This document shows, one piece after another, positions 26,703 to 35,314 of a stretch of DNA of 35,314 nt. The number at the start of each line of letters is the position of its first letter. The first letter of the stretch is position 1. The notes under the pieces were generated by a model that was given only the letters and a program-made list of their open reading frames with translations, was not told the DNA's origin and did not search any database. The stretch lies in assembly GCA_030611015.1 (NCBI GenBank), contig JAUWQP010000006.1, forward strand, positions 1-35,314. Reading direction: 5' to 3'. Position numbers and translations under genes: made by a program. The DNA is from Chloroflexota bacterium (lineage in GTDB: Bacteria; Chloroflexota; Dehalococcoidia; GIF9; AB-539-J10).

Positions 26703-28310
26703 ATGGCTATTTTAAGTTTTAAGGGGAAGTCCTTTATCCAAAATTACCACCTAGCCGTTAAATACCACGAGCTTATTCCCAAGAAGACGAGGAGCCTGAC
26801 AAAAAAGGTTAGCCTGAAGGACAACCTGATTATTCATGGCGATAATCTGAAGGCTCTTAAAGCCTTACTACCTACCTATGCTGGAAAGATAAAGTGTATC
26901 TACATAGACCCGCCTTACAATACCGGCAACGAAGACTGGGTATACAACGATAACGTAAACTCTCCTATGATGCAGGAATGGCTGGGCAATGTGGTTGATA
27001 AAGAAGACTTGACCAGACACGACAAATGGCTTTGCATGATGATGCCTCGTTTGAAGTTGTTGAGAGAGCTATTAAGTCCTGAGGGAAGTATTTTCTGCTC
27101 CATAGATGACTATGAGGTTCATAGCCTGAGGAGTTTGTTAGATGAGATATTTGGAGAAGACAATTTCATAGGACAATTGGTTTGGAGGAAAAGACCCAAC
27201 CCCCCAAACGATTCAAAGTTCATTGGGCGTATACATGAATATGTGCTCTGTTATCGGAGGTCTGATACGTTGAACAACTTTTTCAAGCTGGATAGGCTTG
27301 ATTTCTCGGCGTACTCAAATCCGGATGATGACATAAAAGGCGATTGGAAACCAACTCCTCTTATTCTAACAGACACGCAGGCGCGACCAAATTTAGTATA
27401 CGAAGTAATTAGCCCAAGCGGGAAAACTTTTAAATGTGAATCGGGTTGGAGAATCGAGGAAGCACTTTTCAATGAACTAAACAAGAACGAGCAAATATAT
27501 TGGGGGATTAACGGAAGTTCAACGCCAGTTCGAAAAAGGTACCTGTCGGAAGATCAAGGCATCCTACTGAATTCAATCGTGTTGGAATACGGCAGCACAA
27601 TAACGGCTCGCAAAGAAATTAAGGAAATCTTCGGCAAATTGGTTTTTGACACACCTAAACCCACTAAACTGATTAAAGCCTTAATTAGATTGTCCACGGA
27701 CAACAATTCTTTGGTCTTAGATTCATTTGCCGGATCTGGGACCACCGCACATGCTGTGTTAGACCTGAACAAAGAAGAGAATGGTAATCGTAGATTTGTT
27801 CTTGTAGAGTGCCTTGACTATGCGGATAACATAACCGCCGAGCGTGTCTGCAGAGTAATCAAGGGTGTGCCTGACGCTAAAGATGAGAAATTAAAGAGTG
27901 GTTTAGGTGGTTCGTTTAGCTTCTTTGAACTTGGCGAGCCTATAGAACTTGAGAGCATCTTGAAAGGTAGTAAATTACCCAACTATATGGATTTAGCCCG
28001 CTACGTTTTTTATACCGCTACTGGAGAAGAGTTTTTACCAGAGCAAGTGGATGAAAACAAGCACTTCATTGGTGAATCCAAAGAATATGAAGTATATCTA
28101 TTCTATAAACCAGACCTTGACTACTTAAAATCTACCGCTTTGACGCTGGACATTGCTAAGGGACTAGGCGAGTACACTGGAAAGAAGAAACTGGTTTTCG
28201 CTCCTACCAAGTATCTTGACCTTAATGATAGTGAGCTTCTTACCAAGCACGGCTTAAAAGGCATCGAATACTGCCAGTTACCTTTCGAGATTTATAAACT
28301 CAGAGAGTAA
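26703..28310 (+). CDS. Type III restriction-modification DNA adenine methyltransferase (Mod)
   Basis: CIYIDPPYNTGNEDW (motif IV) before DSFAGSGTTAHAVL (motif I), beta-class order; variable central TRD. Confidence 0.92.
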   Translation: MAILSFKGKSFIQNYHLAVKYHELIPKKTRSLTKKVSLKDNLIIHGDNLKALKALLPTYAGKIKCIYIDPPYNTGNEDWVYNDNVNSPMMQEWLGNVVDKEDLTRHDKWLCMMMPRLKLLRELLSPEGSIFCSIDDYEVHSLRSLLDEIFGEDNFIGQLVWRKRPNPPNDSKFIGRIHEYVLCYRRSDTLNNFFKLDRLDFSAYSNPDDDIKGDWKPTPLILTDTQARPNLVYEVISPSGKTFKCESGWRIEEALFNELNKNEQIYWGINGSSTPVRKRYLSEDQGILLNSIVLEYGSTITARKEIKEIFGKLVFDTPKPTKLIKALIRLSTDNNSLVLDSFAGSGTTAHAVLDLNKEENGNRRFVLVECLDYADNITAERVCRVIKGVPDAKDEKLKSGLGGSFSFFELGEPIELESILKGSKLPNYMDLARYVFYTATGEEFLPEQVDENKHFIGESKEYEVYLFYKPDLDYLKSTALTLDIAKGLGEYTGKKKLVFAPTKYLDLNDSELLTKHGLKGIEYCQLPFEIYKLRE

Positions 28311-28312
28311 TT

Positions 28313-30850
28313 ATGGAACTCAAAGGATACCAGCAGAAGACGCTGACTCAAGTTAAGGTCTACCTGGAATGGCTTACCAAAGCTAAAGAGGAAGCTACTA
28401 GAAGGCAACCACTGCCTTCTGAGTTTGCCGATATTGAATCTTTCGACTTCCCTAAAGCTGCTTGGGGTAAGTATTGGGGTAGTACTCCAAAACCTTATCA
28501 CTCAAAACAGAATGGCTTGGGGGAAGGACTGCCCGATTTTTATATCAAGATTCCAACCGGTGGGGGTAAGACATTACTGGCTTGCCACATTATTGACCTA
28601 ATTAACCGCATCTACCTCAAGAAGCAGACCGGCATAGTCCTATGGATTGTGCCCACAACTCAAATCTACAGGCAGACGCTAGAAGCTCTCAGGAATAGAG
28701 ACCATCCATACCGGCAAGTACTGGACATGGCAAGTGCTGGACGAACTATCATATCTGAGAAGATGCGGAGGTTTTCAAAGCTTGATGTTGAAGAAAACCT
28801 GGTTGTCATGCTTTTGATGCTGCCATCAGCCAATCGAAGAATCAAAGAGGTTTTGCGGATATTCCACGACAACGGCGGTTTTACCGATTTCTTTCCCCCC
28901 GAAGATGATTTGAAAGGAAACGAAGAACTACTAGGGAAGTTCCCTAATCTGGATTGCTTTGGCGAAGACGGAGGATTCTTCGGCAAGGTTGCTATGACTT
29001 CACTTGGGAATACGCTCAAGACACTCAAACCCATCATCATTATAGACGAGGGACATAAAGCATACAGTCCAGGGGCACGAAAGACCATCAGGGACTTCAA
29101 TCCACCAATCGTAGTTGAGTTATCGGCTACACCGCCTGAACAAAGCAATATCTTGGTCGAAATAAGCGGACAGGAACTCAACCGCGAAGAGATGATTAAA
29201 CTCGATTTGCACGTATTCAACAAGTCCAGCCTGAAATGGCAAGACGTTTTGAGAGAGGCTGTAAAAAGACGAGACGACCTTGAAAGCAAGGCGCTTGAAT
29301 ATGAAGCTAATACCGGAATCTATATTAGACCGATATGCCTGATACAAGCCGAGCGGACTGGCAAAGAACAGAGAGGTACTAGATATATCCACGCCGAAGA
29401 TGTGAAAGATTACCTGATAAAACAAAGTGGCATGGCTCCGGAGCAGGTAGCGATAAAGAGTAGCGAAACGGATGATATTGAGGGCATAGATTTGCTTAGC
29501 CGTAGCTGTCCGATTCGCTTCGTTATCACTAAGCAAGCTTTACAGGAAGGCTGGGATTGTCCTTTCGCCTATATCCTGACCGTGCTTACTAACCCGAACT
29601 CGCAATTGAGCATGACTCAGTTGGTGGGTCGTATTTTACGACAACCTTATGCGAAGAAAACAAAAACAATCGAACTGGATGAAAGCTACGTATTCTGCTT
29701 CAAACCACGGGCGTCTGACCTTCTTGAAAGCATTAGGAGAGGGTTTGAGAATGAGGGACTTGGTGATATAGCCGGTAGAGTAACGATAGATAAAGATGAC
29801 ACGGGATTACCAGAGACCAGCTTGAAAACGGTGGGTTATAGAGACCGGTTTAAGCATTTTGAAGGCAAACTATATTTACCGAAGTTCGTTATCCAGGAGA
29901 ACGATAGCTGGCGTGACATTAATTATGAGACTGATTTGTTACGAAGAATAGACTGGAATCTTGTTGACCTGGACTATGTATTCAATCTGGCTCTGGATAA
30001 GAAACCGCCTGTGGATAGGGAAGTTGTGTTAGAGCTTTCTGATGATAAAAAAGAGGTTATAAGGGAAAAGAAGCGAGCATTTGAAACACTGACAGCTTGG
30101 CAAATAGATACTGTGTTTATGACCAGACAATTGCTCGACATAGTTCCAAATCCTTGGACAGCTTATGAAATCTGTGGCAAGACCGTAAAAGCTTTGACAA
30201 AGAGATACGGCGCAACGATTGTCAGTTATAACCTTGCGTTCTTGATTGAGGAACTGAGGAAGCACTTAGAGAACGAACGGGATAGATTAGCCGAAATCGT
30301 TTTCCGTGACCTGATTGCCAAGAAAATACTTTGGTTCTTTTTGATTGCAGACAAAGGTGGTTATAGGCTACCAAGCCGGCTACGCATTAAAAGAGATACC
30401 AAGCGACTCGTTAGAACAGATAACTCTCAGTTAGAAAGAAGCATATTTGAAGAAGTACCTGATGAGGGGATAAACGAAGTAGAAAAGTCAGTAGCTATCT
30501 GCCTTGATGAGCAACAAAAGCTTCTATGGTGGTATCGCAATCTAGCTCGGCAAGATTACTTTATTCAAGGCTGGAAGAAAAACAAGGTTTATCCTGATTT
30601 CATATTCGCCGATATGTCGCCTAGTAATGTTAATGATTATGATTCCATATATGTTATCGAGACTAAGGGGTTACACTTGAAGGGTAGCGAAGATACCGCA
30701 TACAAAACAAGCATCTTCGACTTCTGTAATAGCTTAGGTAAGCAAAGAGATTGGCGTGAACTTAACTTAGAATTCAAGGATAAAAGGATTGCATTCCATG
30801 TTATCTATGAAGACGAATGGAGAAATAGAATTAACCAGATGCTAGGCTAG
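28313..30850 (+). CDS. Type III restriction enzyme Res subunit (SF2 helicase plus PD-(D/E)xK nuclease)
   Basis: IPTGGGKTLLACHII, IIIDEGHK, VELSATPP, QLVGRILRQPY, C-term VYPDFIFADMS...YVIETKGLHL. Confidence 0.92.
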   Translation: MELKGYQQKTLTQVKVYLEWLTKAKEEATRRQPLPSEFADIESFDFPKAAWGKYWGSTPKPYHSKQNGLGEGLPDFYIKIPTGGGKTLLACHIIDLINRIYLKKQTGIVLWIVPTTQIYRQTLEALRNRDHPYRQVLDMASAGRTIISEKMRRFSKLDVEENLVVMLLMLPSANRRIKEVLRIFHDNGGFTDFFPPEDDLKGNEELLGKFPNLDCFGEDGGFFGKVAMTSLGNTLKTLKPIIIIDEGHKAYSPGARKTIRDFNPPIVVELSATPPEQSNILVEISGQELNREEMIKLDLHVFNKSSLKWQDVLREAVKRRDDLESKALEYEANTGIYIRPICLIQAERTGKEQRGTRYIHAEDVKDYLIKQSGMAPEQVAIKSSETDDIEGIDLLSRSCPIRFVITKQALQEGWDCPFAYILTVLTNPNSQLSMTQLVGRILRQPYAKKTKTIELDESYVFCFKPRASDLLESIRRGFENEGLGDIAGRVTIDKDDTGLPETSLKTVGYRDRFKHFEGKLYLPKFVIQENDSWRDINYETDLLRRIDWNLVDLDYVFNLALDKKPPVDREVVLELSDDKKEVIREKKRAFETLTAWQIDTVFMTRQLLDIVPNPWTAYEICGKTVKALTKRYGATIVSYNLAFLIEELRKHLENERDRLAEIVFRDLIAKKILWFFLIADKGGYRLPSRLRIKRDTKRLVRTDNSQLERSIFEEVPDEGINEVEKSVAICLDEQQKLLWWYRNLARQDYFIQGWKKNKVYPDFIFADMSPSNVNDYDSIYVIETKGLHLKGSEDTAYKTSIFDFCNSLGKQRDWRELNLEFKDKRIAFHVIYEDEWRNRINQMLG

Positions 30851-30863
30851 TAGTGAGTTAGAT

Positions 30864-30968
30864 ATGACCAAAGCAGTAATTCTAGCTCGTGTCTCAACGG
30901 TCAAGCAGGAAAAGGAAGGGTTATCCCTGAAAGAAATCCAGTTCACTCTTGGTATTCTAGGGAAATAA
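30864..30968 (+). pseudogene. Truncated serine site-specific recombinase (N-terminal catalytic stub), cut at hairpin repeat copy 16
   Basis: MTKAVILARVSTVKQEKEGLSLKEIQ then FTLGILGK*; ARVST catalytic-Ser motif; homology-like sequence stops about 10 nt before the repeat. Confidence 0.75.
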
Positions 30969-31014
30969 TACCTAATTTGTAGCAGGCCTAATTGATATGG
31001 TGTCCCTGGAATTC
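30951..31014 (+). repeat. 64-bp hairpin repeat, copy 16
   Basis: GGTATTCTAGGGAAATAATACCTAATTTGTAGCAGGCCTAATTGATATGGTGTCCCTGGAATTC. Confidence 0.92.
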
Positions 31015-31037
31015 CTAGCGGCTTCATCCACATCTGG

Positions 31038-31085
31038 GGGCTGCCGGCGAGAACCCAGGCAAAGGTGCAGCCAGAACCACCTGAA
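31038..31085 (+). repeat. Second dispersed repeat, copy B (pairs with 5144-5191)
   Basis: GGCTGCCGGCGAGAACCCAGGCAAAGGTGCAGCCAGAACCACCTGAAT. Confidence 0.6.
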
Positions 31086-31196
31086 TATCATAAGGTTGAG
31101 GACAGAAGTATGGCAATGGGGATTGAATACATACTCTCGGTGTAATCAGTAAGAGAAACTGTTCGTTAATATGAATTTTCTGAGGCTGTTAAGGGG

Positions 31197-32177
31197 ATGG
31201 AAGTCAACTTAGCTGAACTACTGGAAGAGTTACTTAGCGGAAACAAACACAAGGGATTTGCCGCAAGACTGAAGTGTCTTGATTGTGAGCCGGTTATTGA
31301 TGGAGTCGACCTCTTTGGCAAATTCTTCTATCTGCCGTTTAGATCTGGAAAGACAACAGAAAAGGAATTCGTCGATTACCTATATGGCAAATTGGTGTAT
31401 TTTTGCATTCCTCGTAGTGTTTTTAATGAAGCCTTGGAGAAACTAAAAGAAACTGGGCAGATTGAATATATCCAGAATCTTTTGGATGAGGCAAAGAATC
31501 TATTTGTTACAGCCGGTGTCAAAGGATATAGGAGTGGAGAACCCGGCGAGTTAATACTATTCATCTTGCTTGAGGCAGCACTCGGGGCTCCTCAAATAGT
31601 AAGCAAAATGTACTTAAAGACGAGTGAAGAGATGCCTGTTCATGGGAGTGATGCTATTCATGTGTCATTTAACCCAATTACTGAAACGCTCTGTGTTTAT
31701 TGGGGGGAAGCTAAGATACATCAGCAATTATCGTCAGCTCTAGATGATACATGCGAATCAATAGTGTCTTTCCGTGAAGAGATGGAAGGAGATAGAAGGT
31801 CAGCTCGGAGTAGAGATATAGATATCATCAGGGACCATGCAGACATAGCAGATGGACCATTTAAAGAGGCTCTCATGAAATATTTCGACTCATATGAAGA
31901 AGAATATAACAAATTAGAAGAGTGTCACGCATGTTTTGTAGGGTTTGAATACTCAGTCCTTTCTAGTATCAATATGCTAGATAAGGATAGCATTGATGAA
32001 GCATTTCAGGAGAAATATTCAGCAAGGGCAGAGTCCGCCATGTCACTATTCGCAGACAAAATACGGGAAAGCAAACTCCATGACAACAAATTTGCGCTTT
32101 TCCTTTTGCCTTTTGTCAACGTAGAGAATTTTAGGAAAATGTTCTTCTCAAAGATAGGGCAAGGAGTACCTGGATGA
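31197..32177 (+). CDS. hamA: Hachiman anti-phage system protein HamA (DUF1837)
   Basis: RSGEPGELILFILLEAALGAPQIVSKMYLKTSEEMPVHGSDAIHV...LCVYWGEAKIHQQ, PD-(D/E)xK-like core; ATGA overlap with hamB. Confidence 0.88.
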   Translation: MEVNLAELLEELLSGNKHKGFAARLKCLDCEPVIDGVDLFGKFFYLPFRSGKTTEKEFVDYLYGKLVYFCIPRSVFNEALEKLKETGQIEYIQNLLDEAKNLFVTAGVKGYRSGEPGELILFILLEAALGAPQIVSKMYLKTSEEMPVHGSDAIHVSFNPITETLCVYWGEAKIHQQLSSALDDTCESIVSFREEMEGDRRSARSRDIDIIRDHADIADGPFKEALMKYFDSYEEEYNKLEECHACFVGFEYSVLSSINMLDKDSIDEAFQEKYSARAESAMSLFADKIRESKLHDNKFALFLLPFVNVENFRKMFFSKIGQGVPG

Positions 32178-34759
32178 TTAATGAACTAGCAGAGCGAATC
32201 TGGAGGCACGAAGAATTTCACAGGGACTACGAATTGTTGAGAGATGATATTTTACGTAGCAACCTGAGGCTTGCGAGGAACGGAAACAACCTAAAAAGTC
32301 ACGAATGTATGGGTCGCCTATTACAAAGTGCGACTTGCTTCTCTGCATGTACGAATCGGTCCTATAGAGAGGCAGCATATAGGATTGCAACGGCATGTTG
32401 GATGCTGTTTGGGGAAGAATATGACAATGTGAGAAATATAGCGGACCTGATTTTAAGGAGGTTGGGAAATTTCCCAACAAGTGATCTGTTATCAGCGTCA
32501 GCAGAGCGCAGGGGTGAACTGGGAGAGCCAAAGTATCCAGCAGCGCTGTGGTTCGAGGTCAACGCACGGCAGGGCTTTAACACTGTAATAGTGGCAGGAG
32601 AAGAAAAACTAGTCTTGACGAACTTTCAGCGAGGGCTTTGGGAATATTTGAAAGGGGGAAAATCCGTCACTGTTAGCGCGCCGACATCAGCAGGAAAATC
32701 TTATGTACTCCAATACTTTCTGGCATCTGAATGTGCTAGCAGACAGAAATATAATGCCTTGTACGTCGTACCTACTAGAGCGCTAATCAACCAAGTATCG
32801 TCAAACCTAGATGCAATCTTGAAAAAACTAGGTGAGACTAAAGCGATCACTTTAACAATACCGGTACCAACGTCTGAGGTGAATGCAGATAAAGTAATAT
32901 ATGTCTTGACACAAGAACGTCTGCAACTACTGATGGAGACAGATACAAACAATCGATTCGATCTGTTAATAGTGGATGAATCTCAGATAATAGCAGATGA
33001 TAGCAGGGGTATTGTATTACAAACCGTTGTGGAGAAGGTGCTAGGCTGTTGGCCTGACACACAAGTGATGTTCGCGTCACCATCAACAGAAAATCCAGAA
33101 ATATTACCAGAGGTCTTTGGGATTGAGCAAGTTAGTACAATAAATGAAAGAGAGTGTCCTGTTGCACAAAACCGTATACTACTGGACATTACAGATGAAA
33201 GACCAAAGGAAGTAGATATTTCAGTTGCCCCTAATGAGAGTGAACGTAGGTCTATTGGGACACTAAAATTACCGGATAGTCTATACGAGCAAGCCGATAT
33301 GTTAGCATACTTGACTTGGGTATTCGGAAAAGATGAAAAAAATCTAACCTACGCAAGTACCCCTTCTAGGTGTGAAGTCGTGGCAAGCAAGATCAGTCAA
33401 TTGGTAGAGGCTAAGGGTGGTAGAGAAGTTCACAGTGACTTGCGTGACTTTGCACATTTTGTTAAAGAGCATATTCACCCAGACTATATTCTAGCTGAAG
33501 TATTAGATAAAGGAGTAGCTTTCCACTACGGCAATATGCCAACACTTATAAGGAGGACAATAGAGCGGTTATTTGAGGTAGGCCAAATAGACTATTTAGT
33601 GTGTACAAGTACTTTGCTTTATGGGGTTAATCTTCCTGCGAAAAATATGTTCATGTTAAAGCCGAGCAGAGGTCGAGAGTGGGGATCAAACATAGATGTA
33701 CCGATAACATCGTTTGAGTTTTGGAATCTCAGTGGAAGAGCTGGTCGTTTAGGTAAGGATTTTGAGGGTAACATTTTTCTAGTGAACTACAATACCTGGG
33801 GTGTAGATCCTCTAGAAGACGAGAGACAAGAAAGAATACGACCTTCACTGGCGAAGCATCTGGAAGAACATTCAGATAAAGTATTAGAGTTTATCAAAGA
33901 CAGAAAACATATTGATAGGAGAGGGGAAGGTCAACAAGGACTGGGAAATACCTTCGTAATGTTACTAAATGATTATCGTGACGGGGTGTTAGAAAAGCGA
34001 CTTAGTCAGTTTGGTCCGGGGCTTAACAAAGAGACGAAAGACCAAATATCCGAGGCAATAAAAGAAGCATCGGAAAGTGTAAAAGTCCCCGCAGAGATAT
34101 TAAAGAGAAATATCACAATATCGCCGCTCCGACAGCAAAGAATGTTAGAGTATTTAACTCGTGAAATTGCTAATGGCGGACCGTCTGGGATAGTTCCGTT
34201 ACATCCATTAGCAGGTGAAGCCTATGGGAGCATAGGAAAAATGTTTCGAAGAATAGATTTACACTTTGAGGGAACAAGTAATAGGAGTTACGAATACTTC
34301 ACAATGCTTGCATTCCAATGGATGCGGGGGGAGCCGCTCAGGCGTCTGATAGATGAAGCATGGCGGCGAAAAAAGCAAAAAGCCACAAGGAGAGTGACGA
34401 TAGGACCAGTAATACGTGCGCTAATGGACAATATCGAACAAGGACTAAGATTTAGATATTTAAGATATAGCAGTTGCTATATTGATCTATTAAAGTTCGC
34501 ACTTAGTGAGGCGGGGCAAGAGGAATGGGTTGAGAGAATACCGCCGATACCTCTTTATCTGGAACTGGGCGCTTGTTCGAACACTATGGTCAATTTGATA
34601 GGTATTGGGTTATCCAGAATCACTGCGGGTATAATAGCGGAGAAAGCAGTTAATAAAGAGATGGGACGTTCAGAAGTATTGGAGTGGTTAAAGCGTCAAA
34701 ATCTTCGCGCTTTGAATGTCCCATCTGTTTGCATTCGGGAGGTGGAAGAATTATTATGA
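32174..34759 (+). CDS. hamB: Hachiman anti-phage system helicase HamB
   Basis: VSAPTSAGKSYVLQ (Walker A), LYVVPTRALINQV, LLIVDESQIIAD (DExH), LSGRAGRLGKDFEGNI (motif VI). Confidence 0.88.
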   Translation: MINELAERIWRHEEFHRDYELLRDDILRSNLRLARNGNNLKSHECMGRLLQSATCFSACTNRSYREAAYRIATACWMLFGEEYDNVRNIADLILRRLGNFPTSDLLSASAERRGELGEPKYPAALWFEVNARQGFNTVIVAGEEKLVLTNFQRGLWEYLKGGKSVTVSAPTSAGKSYVLQYFLASECASRQKYNALYVVPTRALINQVSSNLDAILKKLGETKAITLTIPVPTSEVNADKVIYVLTQERLQLLMETDTNNRFDLLIVDESQIIADDSRGIVLQTVVEKVLGCWPDTQVMFASPSTENPEILPEVFGIEQVSTINERECPVAQNRILLDITDERPKEVDISVAPNESERRSIGTLKLPDSLYEQADMLAYLTWVFGKDEKNLTYASTPSRCEVVASKISQLVEAKGGREVHSDLRDFAHFVKEHIHPDYILAEVLDKGVAFHYGNMPTLIRRTIERLFEVGQIDYLVCTSTLLYGVNLPAKNMFMLKPSRGREWGSNIDVPITSFEFWNLSGRAGRLGKDFEGNIFLVNYNTWGVDPLEDERQERIRPSLAKHLEEHSDKVLEFIKDRKHIDRRGEGQQGLGNTFVMLLNDYRDGVLEKRLSQFGPGLNKETKDQISEAIKEASESVKVPAEILKRNITISPLRQQRMLEYLTREIANGGPSGIVPLHPLAGEAYGSIGKMFRRIDLHFEGTSNRSYEYFTMLAFQWMRGEPLRRLIDEAWRRKKQKATRRVTIGPVIRALMDNIEQGLRFRYLRYSSCYIDLLKFALSEAGQEEWVERIPPIPLYLELGACSNTMVNLIGIGLSRITAGIIAEKAVNKEMGRSEVLEWLKRQNLRALNVPSVCIREVEELL

Positions 34760-35148
34760 TTTTAAACACATTTTTACGTAGTAATGTATGCAATACTACC
34801 CCCTGCAATTAAAATAATACCAACCTCAACCGAGCAGAGTCTATAAGCATGTCTAGTTGACTCAGGCGAAGGATTTGGGGTACGCTACAAGCAACTGTTG
34901 CACTGACGGAATCAAACACTTCTTCTCAAATAAAAGTTCGAGAACTGTCCCCCAAGGCCTAGCTGTGGGAATTCGAACTGCCGACTGACTTCCTCTCATC
35001 TAACATTCCGTCAAAAAGTTTAGACAGGCGCGATGTCCTCAGGCTTCAAGCAGATGCTGCTGTTAAAAATACGGGCAAAACAATACACTCAAAACGACGG
35101 TCAGGAAAGCTACAAGACAGGGGCTATGCTTCCACATTTAACCCTCGG

Positions 35149-35313
35149 CTAGTGGTCACGGAATACCTTTGCAGATATAGACTCCTCTCGTCCTTGAAGA
35201 GCCGGGGAGAAAGGGTGACCTTCTCGTTCAAAATCGGGGAGATACTCTTCTGCCGCCCCCATTTCCTGCACCCAACCGTTTTCTATTCCCAGGTCGGTTA
35301 GCAGCCGGAGGAC
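35149..35313 (-). CDS. C-terminus of a CDS truncated by the window edge, possibly a radical SAM (pyruvate formate-lyase-activating-like) protein
   Basis: Minus-strand VLRLLTDLGIENGWVQEMGAAEEYLPDFEREGHPFSPALQGREESISAKVFRDH*. Confidence 0.45.
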   Translation of the reverse strand, partial: VLRLLTDLGIENGWVQEMGAAEEYLPDFEREGHPFSPALQGREESISAKVFRDH

Positions 35314-35314
35314 C

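Noticed and set aside
5325-31014. Calling the 64-bp repeats a CRISPR array
   Set aside because: Spacing is variable and kilobase-scale with genes between copies; repeats diverge and no cas genes are visible.
5325-31014. Calling the repeats classical integron attC sites
   Set aside because: Array-like layout and palindromic shape fit, but no conserved RYYYAAC/GTTRRRY core boxes and no integrase in the window; kept only as an analogy.
5325-31014. Calling the repeats intrinsic terminators
   Set aside because: No trailing U-tract, and orientation is constant while flanking genes point both ways; several copies lie upstream of start codons or between divergent genes.
34900-34985. Possible tRNA fragment/attachment site (GGGAATTCGAACTGCC resembles a T-arm)
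   Set aside because: The arms flanking TTCGAA do not pair as a T-stem and no cloverleaf can be drawn.

Overview
35.3-kb bacterial chromosomal window. The gene content looks Dehalococcoidia/Chloroflexota-like, but taxonomy is inference only. From left to right it contains: an arginine operon (argJ, an amber-interrupted gene, argB, argD); an Ada-N/Ogt DNA-repair fusion; an amber-interrupted DUF4389-type gene; a mutS2 plus Vms1/VLRF1-like release-factor pair; assorted metabolic and membrane genes; and from about 20.9 kb an accessory/defence region. That region holds Fic, HicAB, an AvcD-type anti-phage dCTP/dCMP deaminase with a tiny partner ORF, a DUF2971 protein, a type III R-M system, a serine-recombinase stub and Hachiman (HamA/HamB). 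The main observation is a dispersed ~64-bp imperfect-palindrome repeat, consensus GGTATTCTGGGGACATAATACCTGATTTGTAGTAGGCCTGATTGGTATGGTGTCCCTGGAATTC. I counted 16 copies (one is a 3' half, one carries an insertion), all in the same orientation. Each of the 16 gaps between transcription units from ~5.0 to 31.2 kb has exactly one copy, whatever the direction of the flanking genes. There are none in the arg operon or after Hachiman. The layout resembles a cassette array, but the sequence lacks classical integron attC core motifs. I propose it as a novel strand-specific mobile or cassette-boundary hairpin element. All calls are from reading the sequence; no database search was run.
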